A stretch of DNA of 64,000 nucleotides from Verrucomicrobiota bacterium (GTDB lineage Bacteria > Verrucomicrobiota > Verrucomicrobiia > Limisphaerales > UBA1319), in contig JAKLHY010000002.1 in NCBI GenBank assembly GCA_022709905.1, positions 1 through 64,000 of the forward strand, read 5' to 3'. The notes under the pieces are model-generated. The model did not search any database. It saw nothing but the letters and a program-made list of their open reading frames with translations, and had not been told where the DNA came from. Position numbers and translations under genes: made by a program. This document shows, one piece after another, positions 56,510-64,000 of this stretch (its first letter is position 1; each line of letters starts with the position of its first letter).

Positions 56510-57886
56510 ATGACGGTTGATCCTCGCCAAAATTCCTCCAGAAATTCTCGCATCCTGATTGTCGATGATGACCCAGGACAGCGCAGCCTGCTTGAATCGT
56601 TCCTCCGCAGCCAAGGTTTTCACACTTTGATGGCATCGTCCGGAGAACAGGCGCTTCAGTTGCTCGATCAGGAAGATGATGTCGTGATGATGATCTCGGA
56701 TGTCCGCATGCCAGGCATCTCAGGCCTGGAAATCCTGCGCCGCACTCGGCAGCAACACTCGGTTCTGCCCGTCCTCCTCGTGACCGCCTATACCGATATT
56801 CGTGATGCCGTCCATGCCATGCGCGATGGAGCCGTCGATTATCTCGCCAAACCGATTGACCTGGATGAGCTCCTCTCGCTGGTTCAGCAAGCCACAGGGG
56901 TCGCCACCACAAAGGGAGTTCGCTTCGACGCAAACCGGCAGTTGCCCCCCCATGTCGTGGCCGAAAGTCCCCGCCTGCAGGCCGTTTTCCGGGATGCTTC
57001 CCTGGTCGCACCCTCGGAAAGCCGCGTCCTGATCACCGGCGAAAGCGGCGTCGGAAAAGAAGTGTTGGCCGAGGTGATCCACCTCTGGAGCGCTCGCGCA
57101 GAGGGTCCTCTCGTCAAGGTGAACTGCGCCGCGATCCCCGAGACTCTCCTTGAAAGCGAATTGTTCGGTCACGAGAAAGGGGCCTTTACCGGTGCCCATG
57201 CCCAACGGATCGGCCGCTTCGAAATTGCCAGCGCCGGGACCCTGTTCCTGGACGAGATCGCCGAAATGTCCCCGGCCCTCCAGGCCAAACTGCTGCGCGT
57301 CACCCAGGATGGCTGCTTCCAGCGCGTCGGTTCCAACGAGGAGATCCAGACCAAGGTCAGACTTCTCGCCGCTTCCAATCGAAACCTCGAAGAGGAGGTC
57401 AAGAAAGGTCGATTCCGCGAAGACCTCTATTATCGCCTCAATGTTGTCGAGTTCAATATTCCTCCTTTGCGGGAACGGCCCGAAGATATCCTGCCCCTGG
57501 CCAACCGGTTTATTACCCAGTTGACCGATGGGCGGGCGCGGCTTTCCTCCGCCGTTATCGATTGCCTCCGCCTCTATACCTGGCCGGGCAATGTGCGCGA
57601 GCTTCGGAATGCCATGGAACGCGCCGCCTTGTTGTCCCGCGGCGAACTCATTCTCGTTGAACACCTGCCTAATCGCGTACAGCTCCCCCTTTCTCCCCAG
57701 ACCTCCCCACAATCCCCCGAAACCCCACGCCTGGAAGAAATCGAACGTCATGCTATCGTTCAAGCCCTCCAAAGAAATCGCTTCAACCGAACTGAAACAG
57801 CCAAAGAACTCGGAATCAGCCGCCGCGCCCTCGTGTATAAGCTCCAACAGTTGCGCCAACTCGGTTATGAAATTGATCCGCCTTGA
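56510..57886 (+). CDS. NtrC-family sigma-54 response regulator of the T2SS operon
   Basis: A 458-residue activator: receiver (acceptor Asp64 in MMISDVRMPGI), AAA+ domain with GESGVGKE and the sigma-54 loop GAFTGA (in GHEKGAFTGAHAQ), and a Fis-type HTH (FNRTETAKELGISRRALVYKL). It pairs with the kinase directly upstream. Its likely target is the sigma-54 promoter at 41986-42001 with the TGCGCA dyads; this is inferred from gene position and motif layout. The next gene starts inside its end (20-base overlap). Confidence 0.93.
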   Translation: MTVDPRQNSSRNSRILIVDDDPGQRSLLESFLRSQGFHTLMASSGEQALQLLDQEDDVVMMISDVRMPGISGLEILRRTRQQHSVLPVLLVTAYTDIRDAVHAMRDGAVDYLAKPIDLDELLSLVQQATGVATTKGVRFDANRQLPPHVVAESPRLQAVFRDASLVAPSESRVLITGESGVGKEVLAEVIHLWSARAEGPLVKVNCAAIPETLLESELFGHEKGAFTGAHAQRIGRFEIASAGTLFLDEIAEMSPALQAKLLRVTQDGCFQRVGSNEEIQTKVRLLAASNRNLEEEVKKGRFREDLYYRLNVVEFNIPPLRERPEDILPLANRFITQLTDGRARLSSAVIDCLRLYTWPGNVRELRNAMERAALLSRGELILVEHLPNRVQLPLSPQTSPQSPETPRLEEIERHAIVQALQRNRFNRTETAKELGISRRALVYKLQQLRQLGYEIDPP

Positions 57887-59924
57887 TTCGCGATATCTCT
57901 CGTTTTTCGTCGGTTGGATGGCGTTTGCCGTTCTTGGCGCCCTGCCGGCTCTCGCCGCCGGCATCGTAACCAATGCCTCTTTCAGCAGCCTCGCCTTCGC
58001 CATGGAAGGCGGCGGCCTTGTCCAACTCAAAACCGATGGCACGTTCACATTCGAATATCCTCTGATTGTCTCTCAGGATACTTTGCTGGATGCCAGCGGA
58101 CACAAAGTCACCCTCAGCGGTAACAACGCTCAACGTCTTTTCTCTGTCGCAAAAAACACCGAGTTTTTGCTCAACCAACTTACCCTGACCAGCGGCTCCA
58201 ACACGATGGGAGCCGCTATCCTGAACCTGGGCGGGACCCTCATCGCCTCGAACTGTGTGTTTTCCCGGAATACTGCCGCCGGCGCCCCCGGATCCTCAGG
58301 CCCGGATGGCGCCGACAGCAATGGCGCCGGCGAGGATGGTGCGAATGGAACGGATGGCACTGAAGGCCGCGGGGGGGCCATCTACAATCAGGGAATCCTC
58401 CGGTTGCTGCGCTGCGATTTCCTCAGCAACCAGGCGATTGGCGGCGCGGGCGGGGCGGGCGGCGCGGGAGGCAATGGTTCCTGGCGCGGTGGCAACGGCG
58501 GTCACGGCGGTCACGGCGCGGCCAGCTATGGAGGCGCCATCTTCAATGCGGGCGAGCTCTGGTTGAGCAATTGCACCTTCTCCGCCAATACCAGCAAGGC
58601 AGGAGTGGGCGGTGAAGGCGGCACCAATGGCACCGGCACCGCCGTTCGTTACCCGGGAGGGGGAGGCGGCGGTGGATTGGCCGCCGGCGGCGCCATCTAT
58701 AACCTCGGTCAACTCACGGCTATCAACAGCACCTTCACCACGAACGCGGCCACAGCTGGCAATGCCGCCAGCAAAGGCGGCTTCATCAATAACGGCGCCG
58801 CAGCCGAGCCCGGTCCCAGTGGCGGCACCGCTTACGGGGGGGCCATCGAAAACCTCGGCGAGGTTATCCTCCTCCAAAATACGTTCTTCACCAATTCCGT
58901 CCGCGGCGGCACGGGCGGGGATGGCGGGAAAGGCGCCATGGGAGGCGCCATCGGCGGTAACGGCGGGCACGCATACGGCGGCAGTCTCGATAACGCCGGA
59001 ACAGCCTCGATCACTAATTGCACTTTTTCCACAGGAACTGCCACCGGCGGACAACCCGGAGATACTACCCGAACCCAACTAATCTACGACGATACCGGCG
59101 AACCCGGTGAAGGCCGTGGCGGCAACATCGCCCTTCGATCCGGGTTCGGGCGCATTAAAAACACAATCCTCACCACGACCAGTTCCAGTGGAAACGCCTA
59201 TGGTTCCTGGTACGATTCCGGCAACAACATCAGCTCCGATAAAACGTGTCGATTCTCCGCAAGCACCAGCCGCAATTCCACCGATCCCAAACTGGGTCCC
59301 CTCGCCAATAACGGCGGTTCAACCTCCACGATGGCACTTCAAACCGGCAGCCCCGCCATCGATAAGGCCGCCGAAGTCGTCGGGTTGACAACAGATCAAC
59401 GCGGACAATCCCGACCCTCCGGTCCCGCCAGCGATATCGGCGCTTATGAAGTCGCCTCTTATCTCATTCAAGGCCGCGCAATCGCGGGCGCTTCCACCCT
59501 GGCTGACCTTAAAATCACTCTCACCTACAGTAACTTTACTCGTGTGACCTACACCGATGCCCAAGGGGCATACTCCTTCGATCGCGTGCCTCCCGGCTTG
59601 TATGTGGTTTTCCCCCCCACAAACGGGGTCGGTTTCGCTCCCTCTTCCTACATCCTCAGACTGGGATCTCTGGGAACCAATGCGATGGGCCAGGACTTCC
59701 TCGCCAACTCCAGCCGTATCACTAATCTCCAGTTCTTAGAACATCATCGTGTCCTTTCCGCCATCGGTCTTCCCACGCTGACTTATCAGGCCCTGCGCTC
59801 TCCGGACTTGGTTCACTGGCTTTCTTTTGCCACCAATTCAGCCGATGCGAACGGATTCCTGGAATTCATCGATCCATCTCCACTGCTCAACTCCCAAGAA
59901 TTCTACCAGCTGCAATTGCCCTGA
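57867..59924 (+). CDS. Secreted glycine-rich right-handed beta-helix protein
   Basis: A 685-residue exported protein: a signal peptide (about 10-31, LSFFVGWMAFAVLGALPALA), then many repeats of polymorphic-outer-membrane/beta-helix type (GGAIYNQG, GGAIFNAGELWLSNCTFS, GGAIYNLGQLTAINSTFT, GGAIENLGEVILLQNTFF) with long Gly/Ala-rich loops, ending in a choice-of-anchor Q-like segment (SPAIDKA, DQRGQSRPSGPASDIGAYE), a carboxypeptidase-regulatory-like domain (VTYTDAQGAYSFDRVPPG) and a short C-terminal domain. The ATG at 57867 overlaps the response regulator gene, so it is coupled to it. It is a good candidate substrate of the adjoining T2SS. It could be an adhesin or surface polysaccharide binder. 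Confidence 0.82.
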   Translation: MKLIRLDSRYLSFFVGWMAFAVLGALPALAAGIVTNASFSSLAFAMEGGGLVQLKTDGTFTFEYPLIVSQDTLLDASGHKVTLSGNNAQRLFSVAKNTEFLLNQLTLTSGSNTMGAAILNLGGTLIASNCVFSRNTAAGAPGSSGPDGADSNGAGEDGANGTDGTEGRGGAIYNQGILRLLRCDFLSNQAIGGAGGAGGAGGNGSWRGGNGGHGGHGAASYGGAIFNAGELWLSNCTFSANTSKAGVGGEGGTNGTGTAVRYPGGGGGGGLAAGGAIYNLGQLTAINSTFTTNAATAGNAASKGGFINNGAAAEPGPSGGTAYGGAIENLGEVILLQNTFFTNSVRGGTGGDGGKGAMGGAIGGNGGHAYGGSLDNAGTASITNCTFSTGTATGGQPGDTTRTQLIYDDTGEPGEGRGGNIALRSGFGRIKNTILTTTSSSGNAYGSWYDSGNNISSDKTCRFSASTSRNSTDPKLGPLANNGGSTSTMALQTGSPAIDKAAEVVGLTTDQRGQSRPSGPASDIGAYEVASYLIQGRAIAGASTLADLKITLTYSNFTRVTYTDAQGAYSFDRVPPGLYVVFPPTNGVGFAPSSYILRLGSLGTNAMGQDFLANSSRITNLQFLEHHRVLSAIGLPTLTYQALRSPDLVHWLSFATNSADANGFLEFIDPSPLLNSQEFYQLQLP

Positions 59925-59946
59925 GGAGGAACTGCTGTTGCCAAGG

Positions 59947-59976
59947 CAAATGATTCTTAATCAAAAACATCATTTG
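59947..59976. terminator. Possible terminator between convergent genes
   Basis: CAAATGAT (59947-59954) and ATCATTTG (59969-59976) are inverted across a 14-base A-rich loop, in the 69-base convergent gap. There is no T run on the plus side; weak call. Confidence 0.3.
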
Positions 59977-59993
59977 GCGACAGCGACGTTCAC

Positions 59994-60917
59994 TTAATTG
60001 TTCGGCCAGGAAGCCCAGATGCTATAGAAGGCGGCCGTGTCCGTCCCGCTCAGTTCCCGTTGCGGATAGACATATCCCGCGTTCATGACAGCTTCCGGCG
60101 ACCAATGGAGTTTGCCATTCGGGGTTCTGGTAAGCTTGCCAAAATGCCCGAGGCTTAGGCCATGGCCGTTCTCATGCAACACAATGGATTCCACATCGAT
60201 TTTTTGGGACCATCCCTCAAGATCGATCGCCCAAGTGAAAAAGTTGTTGTAATAGACTTCACGGAAAGCAACATCCTGCTTCCTGTTGTTGTCCATGTCC
60301 GTGGGCAATCCTGTCTCGCTATCAATCCAGATTAACGTGAACGTCACGCCGAGAATGTATTCAGATTCTTCCTCGCCGAACCAGGCCGTGAAGAATTCTC
60401 GAGGCAGCCATCCGGCTTGCGTGATGTCGGCGTACCAGCCAGGAAAACCCCCAAAATCCATGAGCGATTGCACGTATCCCCAATCCATACCGTAATCGGG
60501 CCATTCCACCAAAGGAATCGTCGCCCCCTTGACGTTGTTCCAGGTCGTCATCGCCCTGGAGACCGCAGCCTGGGTTTCAGCCAAAGTGCAACCATTGGCC
60601 GCACCGTCAATCTGATCCGACAACCAGGTAATGATCTTGTCGCCTCCCCGGTTCGGATCAAAGGGAACCCAATGACTTCCCATTTTTTTGGCCCGGTCGT
60701 TAAAGTAGATGATCTGACCTGCTTCACCTCCTTGCAGGCTGGTGTGGATTTCCACTTCTGAGATCTGAACGGTCTCATCCATGGCCGTTAGCTTTTAATT
60801 TATCTGGTTCATGAAGGTCCTGACTGAGCCTTCGGAAACCGCAGGCTTGACGGTTGGAACCATGAACATGACTGAGGCGGTAACCGCAATCAGCACAGAC
60901 GCTTTTGTTTGATGCAT
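59994..60917 (-). pseudogene. Metzincin-like zinc protease, interrupted by one in-frame stop
   Basis: Frame from ATG 60917 to the stop at 59994 would give 306 residues plus one internal TAA (plus 60795-60797). The first part has a perfect GGAGGT site six bases before the ATG and a signal peptide (HQTKASVLIAVTASVMFMVP). The second part, from ATG 60782 (262 residues), has the zinc motif HENGHGLSLGH, the HExxH-x5-H pattern of matrixins and metzincins with Ser instead of the usual Gly at position 8, and no signal of its own. So the mature protease would not be exported unless the stop is read through. A point nonsense mutation is the simplest explanation. TATAAA (plus 60946-60951) upstream could be its -10 box. 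Confidence 0.7.
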
Positions 60918-61065
60918 AGAATGACCTCCCATTTGTTTGACGACTTTATAAGGTACGTCCAAGAGGGCGGGACTCAAGGGGATATCTGAACGCTTTGACC
61001 GTGTGCCACGGGTTCAAATTTGGCAGGATTGTCAAATGCAATTCGAGAGTTCAGAATGATGAACC

Positions 61066-61437
61066 ATGAAATGCTTCAATCATCCCGCGGTCGACGCCGT
61101 GGCTCTGTGCAAGTCCTGCAGTCGCGCCCTCTGCCGAGACTGTGTGGCCGAGGTGGGATTAAGCTGCAGTTGCCGCAACCGTTGTGAGGCCGACGTCGCC
61201 CTCTTGAACGATCTGATTGAACGGGGCCGCACCGCGTATCAAAAGACCAGTGCGACCTATTTTCGTTCGGGTTTTTTCACCTGCCTGCTCGGGGTTGTTT
61301 TTCTGGTGCTGGGAATAGCCGGCAAGGCCAGCAGCACTCGTTCGGAATGGCTGGTTTTTCTTTGGATTACCGGTTTTCTTTTTGTTGGTTGGGGGGTGTC
61401 CCAACTGATTTCAGCCCGGCGATTCAAGCAGAAGTAG
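61066..61437 (+). CDS. B-box-type zinc-finger membrane protein
   Basis: A 123-residue protein. The N-terminal 45 residues carry a B-box-like zinc finger (CFNHP...CKSCSRALCRDCVAEV...CSCRNRCE) followed by two membrane helices (about 68-86 and 93-113, TCLLGVVFLVLGIAG and WLVFLWITGFLFVGWGV). It is anchored in the inner membrane with the finger in the cytoplasm. Function unknown; such B-box/TM proteins are common in Verrucomicrobia and Planctomycetes. TTGTCA-17-CAGAAT (61029-61057) may be a promoter giving an almost leaderless message. Confidence 0.82.
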   Translation: MKCFNHPAVDAVALCKSCSRALCRDCVAEVGLSCSCRNRCEADVALLNDLIERGRTAYQKTSATYFRSGFFTCLLGVVFLVLGIAGKASSTRSEWLVFLWITGFLFVGWGVSQLISARRFKQK

Positions 61438-61630
61438 GCGCCCGTTTTTTTTTGCCGTCGCTAGATATCTTCGACCATGGGATTATGACGCCACGCGGGG
61501 CTGCTTTTGCCGTCGACAAAGGCATGCATCAATCCTACTCTGGCATATCGGGCATTCAGAAAAGCCTCGACTCAGGAGCGACACTGTTCATGCGCCAGCT
61601 CCATGGAGGAGGCATCTGCCGATTGAACGT

Positions 61631-62482
61631 ATGATTTTGCGCCGATATCTTGGGCAGATTATCCCGTTGTTTTACGCGCTGTGGAGTGTCGTATTGCCAG
61701 GATTCGCGCAGTACGGTTCAGGAGCTTCGAGCAACACAGGGATCTTCCCCTGGCCTCAAGGAAAACGCGCGGCACTGAGCCTGACCTTCGATGATGCCCG
61801 GCCGAGCCAAATAGACGCCGGGCTTCCTCTGTTTGAAAGGCAACGGGCGCGTGTCACTTTTTACGTTTCTCCCAGGAACCTGTTTCAACGGCTTCCGCAA
61901 TGGCGCCAAGCCGTGCTGGCGGGACATGAAATCGGAAACCACAGCCTCACCCATCCCTGCACCGGCAATTTCGACTTTTCACGCACCAACGCGCTCGAAG
62001 ACTACACCCTCGGCCGGATATCGAAGGACATTGAGGAGGCGGACACGATCCTTTTTACGCAGTTGGGGGTTCAGACCTCGGGATTCGCCTATCCCTGTGG
62101 TCAGACGTTTGTTGGCGAAGGGGCCCTTGTGAAGAGTTACGTTCCCATCATCGCCCGCCGGTTTCGCAGCGGGCGCCTGTGGCTGAGCGAGGATGCCAAC
62201 AATCCGATGCGGTGTGATCTCGCGCAACTGCTCGGCGTGGAGATGGACGGAAAATCTTTTGGCGACCTGCGTCCCATGCTGGACCATGCGATTCGTCGCG
62301 GATATTGGCTGGTGTTGGCCGGGCACGAAATTGGTGGCACAGGCCGACAAACTACCTCAACCAACACCTTGAACGCTCTATGCGAGTATGCCGCAAATCC
62401 GACCAACGGGCTTTGGCTGGACACGGTGGACGCGATTGCCCGACACATCATTGAAAATCGTCCGAAATTACATTCGAAGTAA
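61631..62482 (+). CDS. Secreted polysaccharide deacetylase family protein
   Basis: A 283-residue NodB-like protein. Signal peptide (IIPLFYALWSVVLPGFAQ, about residues 10-27), then LTFDDARPSQID with the catalytic Asp pair, NHSLTHP as the H-x3-H metal motif (about residue 103), a Pro/Cys motif (FAYPCGQTF) and a late LAGHEIGG segment. It removes acetyl groups from a surface or environmental polysaccharide; substrate not readable. The stretch before it (61438-61630) contains a T-rich tract but no convincing gene. Confidence 0.86.
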   Translation: MILRRYLGQIIPLFYALWSVVLPGFAQYGSGASSNTGIFPWPQGKRAALSLTFDDARPSQIDAGLPLFERQRARVTFYVSPRNLFQRLPQWRQAVLAGHEIGNHSLTHPCTGNFDFSRTNALEDYTLGRISKDIEEADTILFTQLGVQTSGFAYPCGQTFVGEGALVKSYVPIIARRFRSGRLWLSEDANNPMRCDLAQLLGVEMDGKSFGDLRPMLDHAIRRGYWLVLAGHEIGGTGRQTTSTNTLNALCEYAANPTNGLWLDTVDAIARHIIENRPKLHSK

Positions 62483-62671
62483 CAACCGCCGCGTCAATGA
62501 GTGCGATCTTCCTCGGACTTTCCCATGCCACACGAGCCTTTCCAGATGCCGAAACGCTTTGCGTTGTGGAACCTTGCATTTCAAAGGGCAGGATGATATC
62601 TCGTGGAACAGAATGATTGCATTTTCTGTGAGTCATCGCTGCCGTCCAAGCCTTGAGAAGGCAATAAAGTG

Positions 62672-62700
62672 AAACGCCTCGATGGCAGGATCGGCGTTTT
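62672..62700 (+). terminator. Weak hairpin before the efflux adaptor gene
   Basis: AAACGC-CT-CGAT (62672-62683) can pair with ATCG-GCGTTT (62690-62699), a stem with one two-base bulge and a 6-base loop, followed by one more T. It lies in the 255-base gap after the deacetylase gene, in which I see no gene. Confidence 0.25.
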
Positions 62701-62737
62701 GCGGGTCGGTTGAATCCAAGCCCAATAGAAACTTTTC

Positions 62738-63919
62738 ATGAAGCCGGTTCATTTTAAAGGTATGCTTTATCCAGCTCGCAAGGCCTTCGCGATCCTGATC
62801 GCCATCACGCTGGCGTTGTCTGTTTCGTGTTCTCGCTCAGGGAATGACGGAAACAAAGGCCGTCAACGCGGGGCGATTCCCGTGCTGGTGGCCCCTGTGA
62901 GGGCCAAAGACATGCCGGTGCAAATTGAAGCGATTGGCAACGTGGAGGCTTTTTCCATGGTAGCCGTGCGCCCGCAGATCACCGGCCCAATCACGCAGGT
63001 GCATTTCGAGGAAGGACGCGAGGTCAGAGCGGGCGATCTGCTGTTCTCAATCGACTCGCGTCCCCTGGAATCGGCTTCAAATCAAATGCGGGCCAACTTG
63101 AAGCGGGCCGAGGCGCAAATGGCGAGCGCCCGTCTCGATTACGAACGTGTCAGCAATTTGTTTGCGAATAAAATCGCCTCGCAGCAGGCCTATGATACCA
63201 CCAAAGCCACCTTTGATTCGGCGGTGGCCACGGTGCTTGCCGATTCGGCGGCGGTGTCGAATGCCCAGGTGAGCCTGGGGTACACCGAGATTCGTTCGCC
63301 GATTGACGGGCGAACAGGCGGTTTGGCCTTAAAGGCCGGCAATGTCGTCAAAGCCTCCGATGACGTGCTGGTCACCATCGCCCAGATTCGCCCGATTTAC
63401 GCGGCTTTTTCAGTGCCCGAGCAACATCTTTCCGCGATTCAAAGCCGCATGACCACGGCCTCCTTGCCGGTGACCGCCAGTGTTCCCGGCGTGGATACCC
63501 GTCCCGTGGGCCGGCTGGCCTTTGTCAACAACACCGTCGATACGAACACCGGCACGATCTTGCTGAAGGCGGTCTTTCCCAATGACGACAACCTTCTGTG
63601 GCCCGGCCAGTTCATTCGCTTGACCATGACCTTGAGCAACCTCACCCAAGCCATCGTGGTTCCCAGTCAGGCGATCCAGTCCGGACAAAATGGCGAATAC
63701 GTTTTTGTGGTTCAACCGGACCAGACCGCTGAGATGCGCTCGGTGAACTCCGGGGTCACCTACAACGGGGAAACCGTCCTTGAGGGCGAGTTGAAGACTG
63801 GCGAAACCGTGGTGACCGATGGTCAGCTGAACCTGGTGTCGGGCAGGGCGGTGATCGTGAAGACCGCCGGGGCCGGAGACTCGAGCGATGCCGAAAAGCC
63901 ACAAGGACCGGGAAAATGA
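62738..63919 (+). CDS. RND efflux periplasmic adaptor (MFP/HlyD family)
   Basis: A 393-residue membrane-fusion protein: signal with a possible but imperfect lipobox (ALSVSC near residue 31), a barrel-sandwich lipoyl half (VAVRPQITGPITQVHFEEGREVRAGD-type, read as GPITQVHFEEG), a long hairpin (LKRAEAQMASARLDYERVSNLF), the second lipoyl half (LGYTEIRSPIDGRTGGL) and the beta-barrel and membrane-proximal domains (GTILLKAVFPNDDNLLWPGQFIRL). It links an inner-membrane RND pump to an outer-membrane channel; the pump should follow beyond the window edge. Its TGA at 63917-63919 overlaps a possible ATG (63916). Confidence 0.92.
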   Translation: MKPVHFKGMLYPARKAFAILIAITLALSVSCSRSGNDGNKGRQRGAIPVLVAPVRAKDMPVQIEAIGNVEAFSMVAVRPQITGPITQVHFEEGREVRAGDLLFSIDSRPLESASNQMRANLKRAEAQMASARLDYERVSNLFANKIASQQAYDTTKATFDSAVATVLADSAAVSNAQVSLGYTEIRSPIDGRTGGLALKAGNVVKASDDVLVTIAQIRPIYAAFSVPEQHLSAIQSRMTTASLPVTASVPGVDTRPVGRLAFVNNTVDTNTGTILLKAVFPNDDNLLWPGQFIRLTMTLSNLTQAIVVPSQAIQSGQNGEYVFVVQPDQTAEMRSVNSGVTYNGETVLEGELKTGETVVTDGQLNLVSGRAVIVKTAGAGDSSDAEKPQGPGK

Positions 63920-64000
63920 AGGCCCACGGATATCGATGGCGTGCCGGCGGAGAATTGCCCGGAAACGCAAGACGATCGGCGGGCCTTGTCTTCGGGGAAG

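Noticed and set aside
56720..58048. Long open frame (442 codons) on the minus strand
   Set aside because: Shadow of the sigma-54 regulator and the start of the beta-helix gene.
58130..59080. Gly-rich tandem pattern as a DNA repeat or CRISPR
   Set aside because: The periodicity comes from coding of Gly/Ala-rich beta-helix loops; there are no identical direct repeats with unique spacers.
63916..64000. Possible start of a next gene overlapping the adaptor stop
   Set aside because: An ATG at 63916 opens a frame to the window end, but its 28 codons (MKAHGYRWRAGGELPG...) do not resemble the start of an RND pump; too short to support.

Overview
The window reads as a chromosomal stretch of a free-living, GC-rich Gram-negative bacterium, most likely a Verrucomicrobiota (Limisphaerales/Pedosphaera-like). 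This is inferred from the gene mix: a gliding-type ABC module with GldG and DUF4340 proteins, many pseudopilin-like proteins, DUF2851, FecR plus CHASE2-cyclase, PQQ-propeller and Gfo/Idh/MocA proteins, and an outer-membrane type II secretion system (T2SS). No rRNA, tRNA, CRISPR array, IS element or phage gene was recognised.

Layout. 0.1-12.0 kb (minus strand): an HtrA/DegP-like protease, a GldA/GldF/GldG-type ABC exporter module, a DUF4340 protein and a very large AsmA-like protein in one tightly packed run, followed by a hybrid histidine kinase. 12.1-23.6 kb: housekeeping and metabolic genes on both strands: DUF2851, an HTH-metallo-beta-lactamase fusion, a sodium:solute symporter with a small membrane partner, thiD, polX, holA with a bifunctional nuclease, and an O-antigen-ligase/TPR protein. 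23.8-31.0 kb: a secreted FecR-domain protein with its own promoter and strong terminator, a CHASE2-class III cyclase, mutL, a pseudopilin-like protein and a coupled small membrane protein. 31.2-38.0 kb: a signalling cluster: HDOD protein, CheX phosphatase, a REC-REC-STAS protein, a proline-rich protein, a TPR protein, a FlgN-like coiled coil and an NtrC-type activator. 38.0-41.8 kb (minus): Gfo/Idh/MocA oxidoreductase, a flippase-like membrane protein and a PQQ-propeller protein.

42.1-59.9 kb (plus) is the centrepiece: a small secreted protein followed by a complete-looking T2SS operon in the order E-F-G-H-I-J-K-L-M-C-D, then a histidine kinase, a sigma-54 response regulator and a secreted glycine-rich beta-helix protein that overlaps the regulator gene. 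Most inner genes overlap by ATGA. The secretin is encoded by two consecutive genes: one carries only N-domains, the next has its own signal peptide and the outer-membrane pore domain. Upstream of the operon I see an exact GG-N10-GC sigma-54 promoter and two tandem TGCGCA-N5-TGCGCA-type dyads 32 bp apart at about -107 and -75. This suggests that an NtrC-type activator, plausibly the one encoded at the operon's end, drives the secretion system.

60.0-64.0 kb holds a metzincin protease gene broken by one in-frame stop just after its signal peptide, a B-box-type membrane protein, a polysaccharide deacetylase and an RND-efflux periplasmic adaptor. All function calls come from reading motifs by eye; no database search was possible.
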